Assembly: GCF_030068475.1 (NCBI RefSeq)
Contig: NZ_JAQOSP010000006.1
Location: 124,001 to 188,000 of the forward strand
Direction of reading: 5' to 3'
DNA from: Roseofilum acuticapitatum BLCC-M154
GTDB taxonomy: Bacteria > Cyanobacteriota > Cyanobacteriia > Cyanobacteriales > Desertifilaceae
DNA: 64,000 nucleotides
The translations under genes were made by a program, and so were the position numbers. The notes beneath the pieces were generated by a model, which was not told where the DNA came from, searched no databases, and saw only the letters and a program-made list of their open reading frames with translations. Below are positions 53,386 through 63,282 of the stretch, piece by piece (within the stretch, counting starts at the first letter, position 1; every line of letters starts with the position of its first letter).

Positions 53386-54438
53386 TTAGAGAACGGCATC
53401 TAGGAGGCGATTGGCATTATAGCGGATGGGGTCGGTGCAGGGAAGTCCGGTGAGGGTTTGGATATGGGCGATCGCGCCATCGGCTTCTTCTGGAGTACAT
53501 TCGTAGGTGTTGAGGGCGATCGCCTTCACTCGTATGGGTTCAGTAGCGCCCGCTACACTAGCCACCCGCTCATACAGCTCAATCACCTCCGGAAGTGGTG
53601 GAATAGCCACCTGGGGAGCATGACGGATATGGGTTTGTCCCCAACGATGCACCAAAATTAAAGCCGTCGGTTGAGACCCCCGAATCAAGGGTAAGGTAGC
53701 CGTAGAACCCGGATGAAGCAGCGACCCTTGGCCCTCAATATGGAGAATATCAGCCTCCGGGCCATAGGTTAACACCTGCTGTTCTATGGCTCCCGCAGCA
53801 AAATCTACCCGCACGGCATCTAGGGGGACTCCCCTACCAGAAATCATAATTCCCGCTTGTCCCGTGCCGATAAAATGGGACTTTAAGCCCCGCTTTTGGG
53901 AGGCTCGATGCAATTCTAAACTGGTGGACATCTTGCCAATAGACATATCTGTACCCACCGTTAGCACCCGGATATTGTTTAAATTTCGCGCTTGAGCTTT
54001 GCCAATGGTTAGATTGTTCGGTTCTTGGCGAATATCCCAAATGATTTGCCCCGGTTTCAGAAACGATTGAAATTGAGGCGCAAGGGGGGTATGGAGTCCA
54101 TTCACCACAGAAAGTCCCGCTTCCACTGCTTGCTGAATTTCCTTAACCCAAGGTTCGGGTAGAGCGCCACCGGATGGAGCGATACCGATCGCTAATACGT
54201 CTGGTTCATAGGTCAAGGCTTCGCTTATGTTAGCGACAATGGGGATATTACGACTGATGCCGGTTAATGCTTCGAGCGATCGTCCCCCACTCTCTTCATC
54301 AATCAAAACCACCATATCCGCTTCACTGTAGCGAATCAAAGACAGTCCCGTTTTTCCCGTCCCTCCCTGAAGTCCCCCATGGAGCAAAATCGCCACCCGA
54401 CGGTTACGAGTCAGTAAATGAGAGAAATCAACCGTCAT
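53386..54438 (-). CDS. dgcN: DUF1611 protein, D-glutamate N-acetyltransferase (DgcN)-like
   Basis: A 350-residue protein. N-terminal segment with Rossmann-like fold (RRVAILLHGGLQGGTGKTGL), then a P-loop-like VGTDMSIGKMSTSLELHRAS, and GQGSLLHPGSTATLPLIRGS. These define DUF1611, whose studied member DgcN acetylates D-glutamate. The gene overlaps the dipeptide epimerase gene by 11 bases, the usual partner (DgcA). Call rests on family and context; the symbol is by analogy. Confidence 0.8.
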   Translation of the reverse strand: MTVDFSHLLTRNRRVAILLHGGLQGGTGKTGLSLIRYSEADMVVLIDEESGGRSLEALTGISRNIPIVANISEALTYEPDVLAIGIAPSGGALPEPWVKEIQQAVEAGLSVVNGLHTPLAPQFQSFLKPGQIIWDIRQEPNNLTIGKAQARNLNNIRVLTVGTDMSIGKMSTSLELHRASQKRGLKSHFIGTGQAGIMISGRGVPLDAVRVDFAAGAIEQQVLTYGPEADILHIEGQGSLLHPGSTATLPLIRGSQPTALILVHRWGQTHIRHAPQVAIPPLPEVIELYERVASVAGATEPIRVKAIALNTYECTPEEADGAIAHIQTLTGLPCTDPIRYNANRLLDAVL

Positions 54439-55483
54439 GTCGCCTTACTCCTAAACCAGGTTGAGTATTGAGCATCAGCCGAGAGTTTTCTAGGGTAGCT
54501 CCCATAAAGGGGTCATCGATCAAATTCAGATGACTATCCAAGTCCAGATAATCGACCAAGGGGCCCAAATGAGCGGCGGCTGTATTGGCCAAACTGCTGT
54601 CAGAGTAACACCCTAACATCACTTGTAAACCACAAGCGCGAGCCGTGTGAATCATGGCCATGGCTTCACTGAGTCCCCCAGCTTTCATCAGTTTGATGTT
54701 AATTCCGTGAATGGAATTCGCCAAGAGGGGAATATCAGCGCGGGTGTAGCAGCTTTCATCTACGAAGATGGGTAATGGGGATTTGTCATACAGTTGAGCT
54801 AAATCTTTTTCTTCCCCAGGAGCTAGGGGTTGTTCGATATACTCAATCCCCCATTTTTTCAGGGTTTGAGCCATGGTGATGGCTTGATTTAAGTTCCATC
54901 CCCCATTCGCGTCCACATAGACCTTACAGCCTTCAGGAGCAACCTGTAAAAGGGCATTCAGCATGGCGCGATCGGCCTCAATCCCTTCCGGACTCCCCAG
55001 TTTCACCTTCAGGTAGTGAACCGGGGTAACCTCCAGCCAATGACGGAGCCGTTCTTGAGCCGCTTCTGGCGTACTAATGCCAATGGTAACGGAGGTTGGC
55101 GGGGTTTGCTGATGGTCTAATCCCCACAGTTGCCACAAGGGAAGATTAACCGATTTTCCCAACCAATCATAAAACGCCATATCTAGAGCCGCTTGCACCG
55201 CAGAAGGCAGTACAGTACCAGATTTAGCTAGAGTCAGTTGGATCTTCTGCCGCTCTAGGGGACTAAAGGGTTGGAGAACCGGTACAATTTGCTCCAAAGC
55301 TGCTACAATCTCTCCAGTTGTCTGGCTTTTGCCTCCCGTGGAAAAGGGTGTGGCTTCTCCCCATCCCGTGATTCCACGGTGTTCCACGCTCACCCAGAGA
55401 TTAGTGTTATGGGTATTGCTCCCGCGACTAATTTTCAGGGCAAAGCGCTTATGGACAGTAAAAGGGGTAATCCGGATCTGCAT
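54428..55483 (-). CDS. Dipeptide epimerase (enolase superfamily)
   Basis: A 351-residue enzyme from the ATG at 55483. The catalytic set of the L-Ala-D/L-Glu epimerase group is visible: KVKLG (general base Lys), VYVDANGGWN, EYIEQPLAP and FVDES for metal-binding Asp/Glu/Asp, INIKLMKAGG for the second Lys, and LDLDSHLNL near the C-terminus, the DxD motif of dipeptide epimerases. It probably acts in murein-peptide or D-glutamate metabolism together with the DUF1611 partner. Confidence 0.87.
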   Translation of the reverse strand: MQIRITPFTVHKRFALKISRGSNTHNTNLWVSVEHRGITGWGEATPFSTGGKSQTTGEIVAALEQIVPVLQPFSPLERQKIQLTLAKSGTVLPSAVQAALDMAFYDWLGKSVNLPLWQLWGLDHQQTPPTSVTIGISTPEAAQERLRHWLEVTPVHYLKVKLGSPEGIEADRAMLNALLQVAPEGCKVYVDANGGWNLNQAITMAQTLKKWGIEYIEQPLAPGEEKDLAQLYDKSPLPIFVDESCYTRADIPLLANSIHGINIKLMKAGGLSEAMAMIHTARACGLQVMLGCYSDSSLANTAAAHLGPLVDYLDLDSHLNLIDDPFMGATLENSRLMLNTQPGLGVRRHDG

Positions 55484-55659
55484 CAGTGGGTACACTCAAG
55501 TTTTTTTGAGCGTAATCTGGAAATGGAGATTTCACCACTGTATACAGGGAGGACAGGGTTAAACAGTTTGGAAAAATTTTCCAAGTTGTGCTACTGTCTA
55601 CGGTTGATTACTTCGTTTATCTTCCAAGGTTAAACTTTTCTAGAGCCATAGGCGATCGC

Positions 55660-56490
55660 ATGAGTTATTCCAGTCAAACGGAAATTGTAATAGAAGCCGG
55701 AAGGACAGAGCGGGAATATTGGAAAGACCTGTGGCGCTACCGTGAGTTATTCTACTTCTTGGCATGGCGGGATATCCTGGTTCGGTACAAGCAAACGGCG
55801 ATCGGAGTTTCTTGGGCATTAATTCGACCCTTCTTAACTATGGTTGTGTTTACCATCGTCTTTGGTAAATTAGCCGGACTCCCTTCAGATGGAGCGCCTT
55901 ACCCCATACTCGTCTTTTCAGCCATGCTCCCCTGGCAATTCTTCGCCAGCGCCCTGTCTGAATGCAGTAACAGCCTTATTGGGAATGCTAATTTGATCTC
56001 CAAAATTTATTTTCCCCGCCTCATTGTTCCCACCAGTGCAGTGATTGTCAGCTTCGTGGATTTCTTGATTTCTGGAATGATTTTGCTAGGACTCATGGCA
56101 TGGTACAACTTCATTCCTACCTGGAAAATTTTATTATTACCCTTCTTCATATTTATTGCCTTTGCTGCGGCGATGGGTACAGGTTTGTGGTTAGCCTCAT
56201 TAAACGTTCAGTACAGAGATTTTCGTTATATAGTTCCCTTCCTTGTCCAATTCGGGTTATACATTTCTCCGGTTGGTTTTAGTAGTAACGTTGTACCCGA
56301 TCAATGGCGTTTAATCTATTCATTAAATCCAATGGTGGGAGTCATTGATGGGTTTCGCTGGGCTATCTTAGGAAATGCTCAACTTTACCTGCCCGGTTTC
56401 GTATTGTCCGTAATTCTAGTAGGATATCTGTGTATAGGCGGTGTCTGGTATTTCCGCAAGATGGAACGTACTTTCGCTGATGTCATTTGA
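55660..56490 (+). CDS. wzm: ABC-2 type polysaccharide export permease (Wzm-like)
   Basis: A 276-residue protein from the ATG at 55660 (MSYSSQTEIVIEAGR). Motifs of the O-antigen/teichoic acid exporter: LFYFLAWRDILVRYKQTAIG, VSWALIRPFLTMVVFTIVFG and NPMVGVIDGFRWAILG. Six helices. With the ATPase encoded next (translationally coupled) it exports undecaprenyl-linked polysaccharide. It opens the surface-polysaccharide locus and is divergent from the epimerase gene; 176 bases between them hold the promoter region. Confidence 0.92.
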   Translation: MSYSSQTEIVIEAGRTEREYWKDLWRYRELFYFLAWRDILVRYKQTAIGVSWALIRPFLTMVVFTIVFGKLAGLPSDGAPYPILVFSAMLPWQFFASALSECSNSLIGNANLISKIYFPRLIVPTSAVIVSFVDFLISGMILLGLMAWYNFIPTWKILLLPFFIFIAFAAAMGTGLWLASLNVQYRDFRYIVPFLVQFGLYISPVGFSSNVVPDQWRLIYSLNPMVGVIDGFRWAILGNAQLYLPGFVLSVILVGYLCIGGVWYFRKMERTFADVI

Positions 56491-56510
56491 TGAGGGAGGG
56501 ATTTATAAGA

Positions 56511-57797
56511 GTGTCTGAACCAATCATCCGAGTTGAAAACTTAGGTAAAAAATACTTGATCCGCCATCAGCAACAAGAACCCTATACTGCTCTGAGAGAT
56601 GTAATTACCAACGGCGTTAAATCTTTGGGAGGTACTCTAGTAAAAGGAGGAAGAAAAAAGCTGGAAAGCCCCTCACGAGAGGAGTTCTGGGCTTTGAAAG
56701 ATGTGTCATTTGAGATCAATAGAGGCGATCGAGTTGGCATAATTGGTCGTAATGGTGCAGGAAAATCAACTTTACTAAAAATTTTAAGTCGGATCACAGA
56801 ACCCACAACAGGTAAAATTAATATTAAAGGTAGAGTTGCTAGTTTATTAGAAGTCGGTACTGGATTTCATCCAGAACTTACAGGCAGAGAAAATATCTAC
56901 CTCAATGGTGCAATCTTAGGAATGAGTAAGGTAGAAATCAAGAAAAAGTTTGATGAAATTGTAGCCTTTGCCGAGGTAGAGAAGTTTTTAGATACACCTA
57001 TTAAAAGATATTCATCTGGGATGTACGTTAGATTAGCATTTGCAGTAGCTGCACATCTGGAAACAGAAATCTTGATAGTTGATGAAGTTCTAGCTGTTGG
57101 AGACGTAGCTTTTCAAGAAAAATGCTTAAGTAAAATGGATGATATTTCAAATAATTTAGGAAAAACAGTATTGTTTGTGAGTCATAATACTAAACTTTTA
57201 GAACAGTTATGTGATTGGTCGTTGGTACTAGAAAAAGGTAAAATAGCTTTAGAAGGTGAAATTGATCAAGCAATAACTTTTTATCTTAATGCTAGACAGC
57301 AGGATCTTTTTACCTGGAAAAGAGATTTAAATCAATCCAAGCATCTTAAGAGAATTAGTGATAACAAATTTCAAATGTTGATTGAAGAGGTTGAAATAAT
57401 AACTAAAGAGAGAGAACATCAGTTTCCTATTGTTTTAATGAGAGAGACTTTTTCCATAAAAATAAAATTATATAATGTTAGTTGTTCCATTCCAATTTCT
57501 ATAGCATTTTCGATAAAAAACATAAGAGGCGATACAATATTTACTTCTCATAACCATGATACAGCTAATCTGATATCTGTACCTATAGAAAAAAGGATCA
57601 ATGCTATTTGTGAAATCAATCCTAATATTTTGTTGCCTGGAGACTATACTATAAACTTGGGAATAACTGATGCTTCTTGGAATACTATAGAATATGTAGA
57701 AGAGGTAATTGGTTTTCAAGTAAAAGCGAGTGGAGGATCTTTACAAGATAGAAGACCTGGACTAATCTCTTTACTGCTTGATTGGCATTTTTGTTAA
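56511..57797 (+). CDS. wzt: ABC polysaccharide exporter ATPase (Wzt-like) with C-terminal domain
   Basis: About 428 residues from GTG 56511 (GAGGGAGGG upstream); an ATG at 56490 overlapping the wzm stop is an alternative. Nucleotide-binding domain: Walker A GIIGRNGAGKSTLLK, signature YSSGMYVRLAF, Walker B ILIVDEVLAVGD and the H-loop FVSHN. The C-terminal part (from about 290) is a beta-rich Wzt_C domain that in some systems recognises modified glycan ends; this suggests chain-length control by a terminal group, possibly added by the nearby methyltransferase. From here DNA becomes AT-rich. Confidence 0.9.
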   Translation: MSEPIIRVENLGKKYLIRHQQQEPYTALRDVITNGVKSLGGTLVKGGRKKLESPSREEFWALKDVSFEINRGDRVGIIGRNGAGKSTLLKILSRITEPTTGKINIKGRVASLLEVGTGFHPELTGRENIYLNGAILGMSKVEIKKKFDEIVAFAEVEKFLDTPIKRYSSGMYVRLAFAVAAHLETEILIVDEVLAVGDVAFQEKCLSKMDDISNNLGKTVLFVSHNTKLLEQLCDWSLVLEKGKIALEGEIDQAITFYLNARQQDLFTWKRDLNQSKHLKRISDNKFQMLIEEVEIITKEREHQFPIVLMRETFSIKIKLYNVSCSIPISIAFSIKNIRGDTIFTSHNHDTANLISVPIEKRINAICEINPNILLPGDYTINLGITDASWNTIEYVEEVIGFQVKASGGSLQDRRPGLISLLLDWHFC

Positions 57798-57853
57798 TCA
57801 TAATAGTTTTCATAAAATTGATGAGTTAAGATTACTTTGATGAGGATTTGGAA

Positions 57854-59101
57854 ATGTTAGATTACTTAATTATAGGTGGTGGAATTACAGGCGTAACAAT
57901 AGCACGCTTATTACAACTTCAGGGTGAGAAAAGTTTTTTAGTCTTAGAAGCTGAAAGTGAACCAGGAGGGTTATGCAGAACTCATAAAGTCAAAAACCAT
58001 TATCTTGATATTGGTGGTGGTCATTTTTTATGTACCAAATACCCTCAAGTATATGATTTCATTTTTTCGCATATCGGTAAAGACCAATTTAATTATTACC
58101 CAAGAGTATCTAAGGTGAGAATTCATAAAGAAATCTTAGATTATCCTATAGAATCAAACTTATGGCAACTCTCTATAGAAAAGCAAATTGATTATGTAAT
58201 CTCAGTAATTTCTTCAGGAGAAGCTAGTGGCAACATTGAACCTCATAATTATGAAGAATGGATACATTGGAAACTAGGTGATATGATTGCGGAAAATTAT
58301 ATGCTTCCCTATAATCAAAAAATATGGGGAGTAATGCCTGAAGAGATGGATATTGATTGGCTCCATAAAATCCCTAGGATAAACACGAAAGAAATTCTTA
58401 AATCTTGCTTAATCAAAAACTCGAATAAAAGCTTTATGCCCAGTCATCAGGGGTTCTACTACCCTAAAAAAGGAGGTTTCCAAGAAATTTTTAATAGCAT
58501 TTACAAGTTCATATCAGAAAAAGTTTTATTAACCCAACCTGTTAATAAACTCGATTTCCTTGATAATTATTGGGTTATAAATAACGAATATAAAGCAAAG
58601 GTGGTTATTAATACAGCTCCTTGGCCGTTGCTTTACCAAGCCTTAGATTGTCCAAGCGAACTAATTGATGCATTTGATCGGCTTCAATATAACTCGATAG
58701 TAGTTTCTTTGTGGGAGCAAGAGTATAATCATGATTGGCATTGGTGTTATGACCCAAGTCTGGAAAAGGAATTTCACCGAGAATTTTATATTAATAATTT
58801 TGCCCCACATAGTCAAAATAATGGTATGTATACTGAAACTAATCTCAAAAGATGGCCAGGTATAGGGAAGTCCTGGAATAATGGAAAACAACCTATTTAT
58901 GAATATAACAATGAACTAGCTTACCCTATTCCTGTTCTCGGACATTCTAAAGCTATTCAGAAAATACTTTCTGTATATAAAAGTCAAAATATGTTTGGAG
59001 TAGGTCGATGGGGTCAATGGCAATACTTTAATTCTGATGTTTGTATTTGGGAAGCGATGAAGTTTGTTGATTTTCTCACTGGCTCTTCTTTCAGTGTTTA
59101 G
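57854..59101 (+). CDS. FAD/NAD(P)-binding oxidoreductase, UDP-galactopyranose mutase-like
   Basis: A 415-residue flavoprotein from the ATG at 57854. The dinucleotide-binding motif LIIGGGITGVTIARLL is followed by LVLEAESEPGGLCRTH, typical of protoporphyrinogen-oxidase/UDP-galactopyranose mutase relatives. RWGQWQYFNSDVCIWEAMKF closes the protein in the manner of that group. In a polysaccharide locus, supply of a furanose sugar nucleotide or another sugar rearrangement is plausible; the exact reaction is uncertain. Confidence 0.75.
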   Translation: MLDYLIIGGGITGVTIARLLQLQGEKSFLVLEAESEPGGLCRTHKVKNHYLDIGGGHFLCTKYPQVYDFIFSHIGKDQFNYYPRVSKVRIHKEILDYPIESNLWQLSIEKQIDYVISVISSGEASGNIEPHNYEEWIHWKLGDMIAENYMLPYNQKIWGVMPEEMDIDWLHKIPRINTKEILKSCLIKNSNKSFMPSHQGFYYPKKGGFQEIFNSIYKFISEKVLLTQPVNKLDFLDNYWVINNEYKAKVVINTAPWPLLYQALDCPSELIDAFDRLQYNSIVVSLWEQEYNHDWHWCYDPSLEKEFHREFYINNFAPHSQNNGMYTETNLKRWPGIGKSWNNGKQPIYEYNNELAYPIPVLGHSKAIQKILSVYKSQNMFGVGRWGQWQYFNSDVCIWEAMKFVDFLTGSSFSV

Positions 59102-59139
59102 TTTAATAAAAAAATACAACTATATGATATGGAGTTATA

Positions 59140-60111
59140 ATGTCTTTCTTTTTATCCAAATGGAATAAGTTGCAATCTTTTAAGGATTATTGTAAAGACT
59201 TTCTATATTGGCAAAAACTTAGTCTAAAAATCGCATTCAAGAATAATGAATGGATGGTATTATGTCCTTATGGTATAGGAGATACCTATTTTGTCTGTTC
59301 ACTAGCCGATGAATTTTTGAAACGTAATGGTGGAGATCGCTTTTCTGTGGTAGTCAAGTCTTGTCATCAAGATATCCCGAAATTGTTTGAAAAGCATATA
59401 TCAAGAGTTATTACCTTGGATTATCACAATACCCGTGCAATCAAGAGATTTAATAAATTTCAACCAGGGTCTATGATTATAGGTCATCCAGAGTTTTATA
59501 TGAATGGTCAATTGCTTAAACAAATGGGTTATAAAGGAATTACGCTTCTAGACTTATATAAAATAATTTTTGGATTGACCCTCGATACTCCAGTTTTAAG
59601 TCCACAAGTAGATGAGTGTAGCTTTGAAAAAGCAGAACAAAAAATAAAATTAATGAATTTACCAATAGGGAAAACTGTAATATTAGCTCCTCAATCAAAT
59701 GCATTAAATCCAGTAGACTTTAATTTCTGGGTTAAGTTAGCTAAAATATTAGAGATTCGTGGGTGGAAAGTATGCACGAATACTGTAAAAGCTGAAAATT
59801 GTATTCCTGGAACAGTGCCTTTAACTTTTTCTTTACTCGAAGCAATTCCTCTAGTGGAGCTAGCTGGTTGGATAATAGCATCTCGTAGTGGTTTATGTGA
59901 TTTAATTGGCTCCGCAAATGTTAAAATGACTGTGTTGTATAAAGATCAAATAAACTCTTATAATTCTTGTTCTATGCTCGATATGTATAGCTTAAAAAAA
60001 ATAGGTTTTGATAATCCGAAAATATATGAATATCAATACTCATTTAACATTTATGATGATAAAAAAAATGATAATTTTATAGAGAAAATCATAAAAGAGC
60101 AAGGTAGTTAA
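59140..60111 (+). CDS. GT-B/GT9-like glycosyltransferase-related protein
   Basis: A 323-residue protein. WMVLCPYGIGDTYFVCSLAD resembles the GxGD start of ADP-heptose:LPS heptosyltransferases (GT9), and VILAPQSNALNPVDFNFWVK and IPLVELAGWIIASRSGLCDL match the second half where GT9 enzymes bind the nucleotide sugar. Overall similarity is weak, so it could be a divergent member with another role. AT-rich gene in the polysaccharide cluster. Confidence 0.6.
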   Translation: MSFFLSKWNKLQSFKDYCKDFLYWQKLSLKIAFKNNEWMVLCPYGIGDTYFVCSLADEFLKRNGGDRFSVVVKSCHQDIPKLFEKHISRVITLDYHNTRAIKRFNKFQPGSMIIGHPEFYMNGQLLKQMGYKGITLLDLYKIIFGLTLDTPVLSPQVDECSFEKAEQKIKLMNLPIGKTVILAPQSNALNPVDFNFWVKLAKILEIRGWKVCTNTVKAENCIPGTVPLTFSLLEAIPLVELAGWIIASRSGLCDLIGSANVKMTVLYKDQINSYNSCSMLDMYSLKKIGFDNPKIYEYQYSFNIYDDKKNDNFIEKIIKEQGS

Positions 60112-60204
60112 ATAAACACTAATGTTATAATATTCAGTCAAAGTTGAAAGTAATACTCATCATAATCAATTTGCTACTAAGGTTATAGAATCACTAGAAT
60201 AACT

Positions 60205-61242
60205 ATGAGAACAATAGAAAACCTACCAACTCCTCCAAGTAATAAGTCTGGATGGCCTTGGAATAAACCTAATCCCATTTTACTAAAAACAATGGCTAAT
60301 GGATCAGATTGGCCAAAAATAAGCATTGTGACTCCTAGCTATAATCAAGGAGAATTTATAGAAGAAACTATACGTTCAGTTTTACTCCAAGGCTATCCCA
60401 ACCTAGAGTATATTATTATTGATGGTGGTAGCACAGATAATACAGTTGATATACTTAAAAAGTATGAAGACTATATAAGTTACTGGGTTAGTGAACCTGA
60501 CGGAGGTCAATCTCATGCTCTTAATAAAGGCTTTCAAAAAGCTACAGGAGATTTAATTGGTTGGCAAAATTCTGATGATTACTATGCTCCAGGGGTATTT
60601 CAATATATTGCTGAAGTTTCTCAAATATGTGATGCTGATGTTTTTTATGGTACGGTTGATGTTATAAATAATGATCGGAATGTTATGCTAACTTTGGGTG
60701 TTCAAGATTTTGAGTTAGAAAAAATGCTACCTTTGTTCAATCTTGGAAATCAATCAATGTTTTTTAGATCTAAGATATTTGAAGATGGATTGTATATTAG
60801 TGAAAAATTCGATCATTTTATGGATTTCGATTTTTTTTGGAGATTGATTATCAACGAGTATATTTTTTGCTTTGTTGCACAAAGTCATGGCTATTTAAGA
60901 ATACATGACAAAACCAAGGGTACTAATCAAATAGATAAAGCAAGTAAAGAATTGTTTGAGACTTATAAAACACCTTACCTAGATGATGAAAAGAACGTAA
61001 TTCCTATAGAGTTTAAGAAAAAATTGTTGAAAGCGATGAAAAGCGTCTGCCTAGACAATTTCGCCAAATCCAGAGATTCTATTTTCCGTAATCAAGTTCG
61101 ACAAATTATTACTATTTCTGGGTGGAAGTTCATAGATATAGATCTTTATCTTAAATATTTGGTATCTTACCTCGGTTTAGGTGCGACATTACAAAAGACA
61201 AAAAGAATCCTTAAAATTCCTCCTTCTGTGTATAATATTTGA
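60205..61242 (+). CDS. GT2 family glycosyltransferase
   Basis: A 345-residue protein. GT-A fold: ISIVTPSYNQGEFIEETIRS at the N-terminus, then EYIIIDGGSTDNTVDIL and VSEPDGGQSHALNKGF; QNSDDYYAPG carries the DxD metal-binding acids (SDD). It transfers a sugar from a nucleotide donor onto the growing glycan. Inverting mechanism is expected for the family; donor unknown. Confidence 0.88.
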   Translation: MRTIENLPTPPSNKSGWPWNKPNPILLKTMANGSDWPKISIVTPSYNQGEFIEETIRSVLLQGYPNLEYIIIDGGSTDNTVDILKKYEDYISYWVSEPDGGQSHALNKGFQKATGDLIGWQNSDDYYAPGVFQYIAEVSQICDADVFYGTVDVINNDRNVMLTLGVQDFELEKMLPLFNLGNQSMFFRSKIFEDGLYISEKFDHFMDFDFFWRLIINEYIFCFVAQSHGYLRIHDKTKGTNQIDKASKELFETYKTPYLDDEKNVIPIEFKKKLLKAMKSVCLDNFAKSRDSIFRNQVRQIITISGWKFIDIDLYLKYLVSYLGLGATLQKTKRILKIPPSVYNI

Positions 61243-61250
61243 GATATATT

Positions 61251-62150
61251 ATGAGTTTAATTAGAAGAAGTATTAATTTGCTAGAACATACTCTAACTTC
61301 ATCCCATATAGCTTGGTGGAAACTTAAGAACAAAATCTACAAATATGAAGTTGATCCTTATTCCCCTAGATATTGGTGGACAAGACAAGAAGTAGTTTTT
61401 CAACTTTGTGAATCGACTTTATTAAATCCTGAAAATTGGCACAATCTCATTTATCAGCCACATTTTCAGTTTTATGATGAGCGATTAGTTGAATATTCTT
61501 GGGCAATCAAACAGATTACTCCACTGGGTAAGAGCGATCGCTTTCTGGATGTGGGGTGTGTGATGAATACCCCATATACTTTGAGAAAATTGATAAATCA
61601 GTTCATGGACATTCATTTATTGAATTTAGTGAGCGAACCATTAGCGATGCAGGGACGAATTTCTTTTCACTCTCAAGATGTCCGGTCATGTGACTTACCT
61701 CATGGCTCATTTGACTGCATTACTTGTATTTCTACTCTAGAGCATGTGGGAGGAGACAATCAATACAACGACTTTTCAGAAAATGGATCGGCAGAACTCA
61801 CTTTAGATAGCGGTTTAGAGAATCAGCAAGGGTTGTGGAAACCGGCTTTTACCGCTTTACTCAAACTTATAAAACCTGGTGGACTACTGTTAGTTACGAT
61901 GCCTTGTGGATTTGAACAACAAGGGGTATGGCAAAAGGGAGAATATCGCTTGGGAATAGAGGAGTTAGAAGAATTTCAGACCCTTGCTGCTCAGTTTGAT
62001 CGCGAGGTTAAGATCACTTTGATGAAGAAAAGTGTTATGGGATGGAAAGAAACCAGTGTGGAAGAAATAAATACCGATCGCGATCCCCAAGAGCGACTTC
62101 GTTCTTTCGGTGCAGATGTGGTAGTTTTAGTGCAAACTATTATTCCATAG
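61251..62150 (+). CDS. Class I SAM-dependent methyltransferase
   Basis: A 299-residue protein from the ATG at 61251. The SAM-binding motif I appears as RFLDVGCVMNTPYTLRKL, which lacks the usual GxGxG and is degenerate (GCVMN). HGSFDCITCISTLEHVG is a clear motif IV region, and LLKLIKPGGLLLVTMPCG motif V/VI. It probably methylates a sugar or glycan end in the locus. The degenerate motif I could still bind SAM. Confidence 0.78.
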   Translation: MSLIRRSINLLEHTLTSSHIAWWKLKNKIYKYEVDPYSPRYWWTRQEVVFQLCESTLLNPENWHNLIYQPHFQFYDERLVEYSWAIKQITPLGKSDRFLDVGCVMNTPYTLRKLINQFMDIHLLNLVSEPLAMQGRISFHSQDVRSCDLPHGSFDCITCISTLEHVGGDNQYNDFSENGSAELTLDSGLENQQGLWKPAFTALLKLIKPGGLLLVTMPCGFEQQGVWQKGEYRLGIEELEEFQTLAAQFDREVKITLMKKSVMGWKETSVEEINTDRDPQERLRSFGADVVVLVQTIIP

Positions 62151-62169
62151 ATATGAAAAAGTTGCAGAT

Positions 62170-63282
62170 ATGAAGGTACTTTATATTACTCCTACTTATT
62201 TTAGCGATCGCTCTCTCATTGGTGGAGCAGAGCGATATGCTAGTGCCCTAGCTTCCCTGATGGCCGAGCAAGTCGATACAACCTTGGTCAGTTTCGGCCC
62301 GGAGCGCCAAAGTTATCAAGAAGATAACCTGAACATTGAAATATTTCCGGTCAAAGCGCCCATCCACGGAAATATTATGAATGCCATTAACATTCGCTAT
62401 ATCACTTGGTTACTCAGTCCAACTATTATCCATGTTCATAACATTTATACTCTAGCTTCTGACATAAGTTCTTTGATCGGGTATCTTTTTGGTAAAAGAG
62501 TTTTTGTCACTGAACATGCTGGAGGAGGTTCTCTGATTATTAATCATAAGCTACCGGTGTTCCACTGCTATACCAACCTTGTCGCGCAATCTGAGTATGC
62601 TCTTGGGTTTATTCCTGACCAACTCAGTCAAAAAGCAGTTGTAATTAAAGGTGGGGTTGATACTAACTTGTTTTATCCCACCTCTACAGTTGAGAAAGAA
62701 AAAAAGATTTTATTTGTTGGCAGAATTCTTCCCCATAAAGGAATTAACTATTTAATTGATGGGTTCAAACTCTTGGGATTTTCAGATTATAAACTGACTA
62801 TTGTTGGTCGAGTAAAGGGGGATTCTAGTCAAAGCTTTTATAATGACCTTAAAGAACTAGCGGAAGGTATGCCAGTAGAATTTATTGAGGATGCAGACGA
62901 CCAACGCTTACTTCATGAATATCAAAGTGCGATTGCAACTGTATTGCCCTCAGTGCATAAAACCTGGTATGGTGAATACGGTCGATTTCCAGAATTGATG
63001 GGATTAACACTATTGGAATCTCAAGCCTGTGGTACACCGGTTATATGCACTGATGCGGGAGCTATGCATGAATTTGTTAATAATGGTAAGACAGGATTAA
63101 TCGTAGAGCAAAATTCTGGTCAGGCAATCGCTGATGCTATACAGGAGTTTATCCAATTATCCCCCCAGTGCTATCAAGAATATCAAGACAACTGTTTAGA
63201 ATGGATTGAAAATAACTTTAGTTGGTCAATAGTTGTGAAAAAACACTTAGCACTTTACGAAGGTATTACCAATTCACTATGA
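62170..63282 (+). CDS. GT4 family glycosyltransferase
   Basis: A 370-residue GT-B protein. IGGAERYASALASLMAEQVD at the N-terminus and KKILFVGRILPHKGINYLID, then ESQACGTPVICTDAGAMHEF and NGKTGLIVE in the C-terminal domain are GT4 signatures, with the EX7E-type motif around ELMGLTLLESQACG. Retaining mechanism expected. It overlaps the next gene by four bases (ATGA). Confidence 0.9.
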   Translation: MKVLYITPTYFSDRSLIGGAERYASALASLMAEQVDTTLVSFGPERQSYQEDNLNIEIFPVKAPIHGNIMNAINIRYITWLLSPTIIHVHNIYTLASDISSLIGYLFGKRVFVTEHAGGGSLIINHKLPVFHCYTNLVAQSEYALGFIPDQLSQKAVVIKGGVDTNLFYPTSTVEKEKKILFVGRILPHKGINYLIDGFKLLGFSDYKLTIVGRVKGDSSQSFYNDLKELAEGMPVEFIEDADDQRLLHEYQSAIATVLPSVHKTWYGEYGRFPELMGLTLLESQACGTPVICTDAGAMHEFVNNGKTGLIVEQNSGQAIADAIQEFIQLSPQCYQEYQDNCLEWIENNFSWSIVVKKHLALYEGITNSL

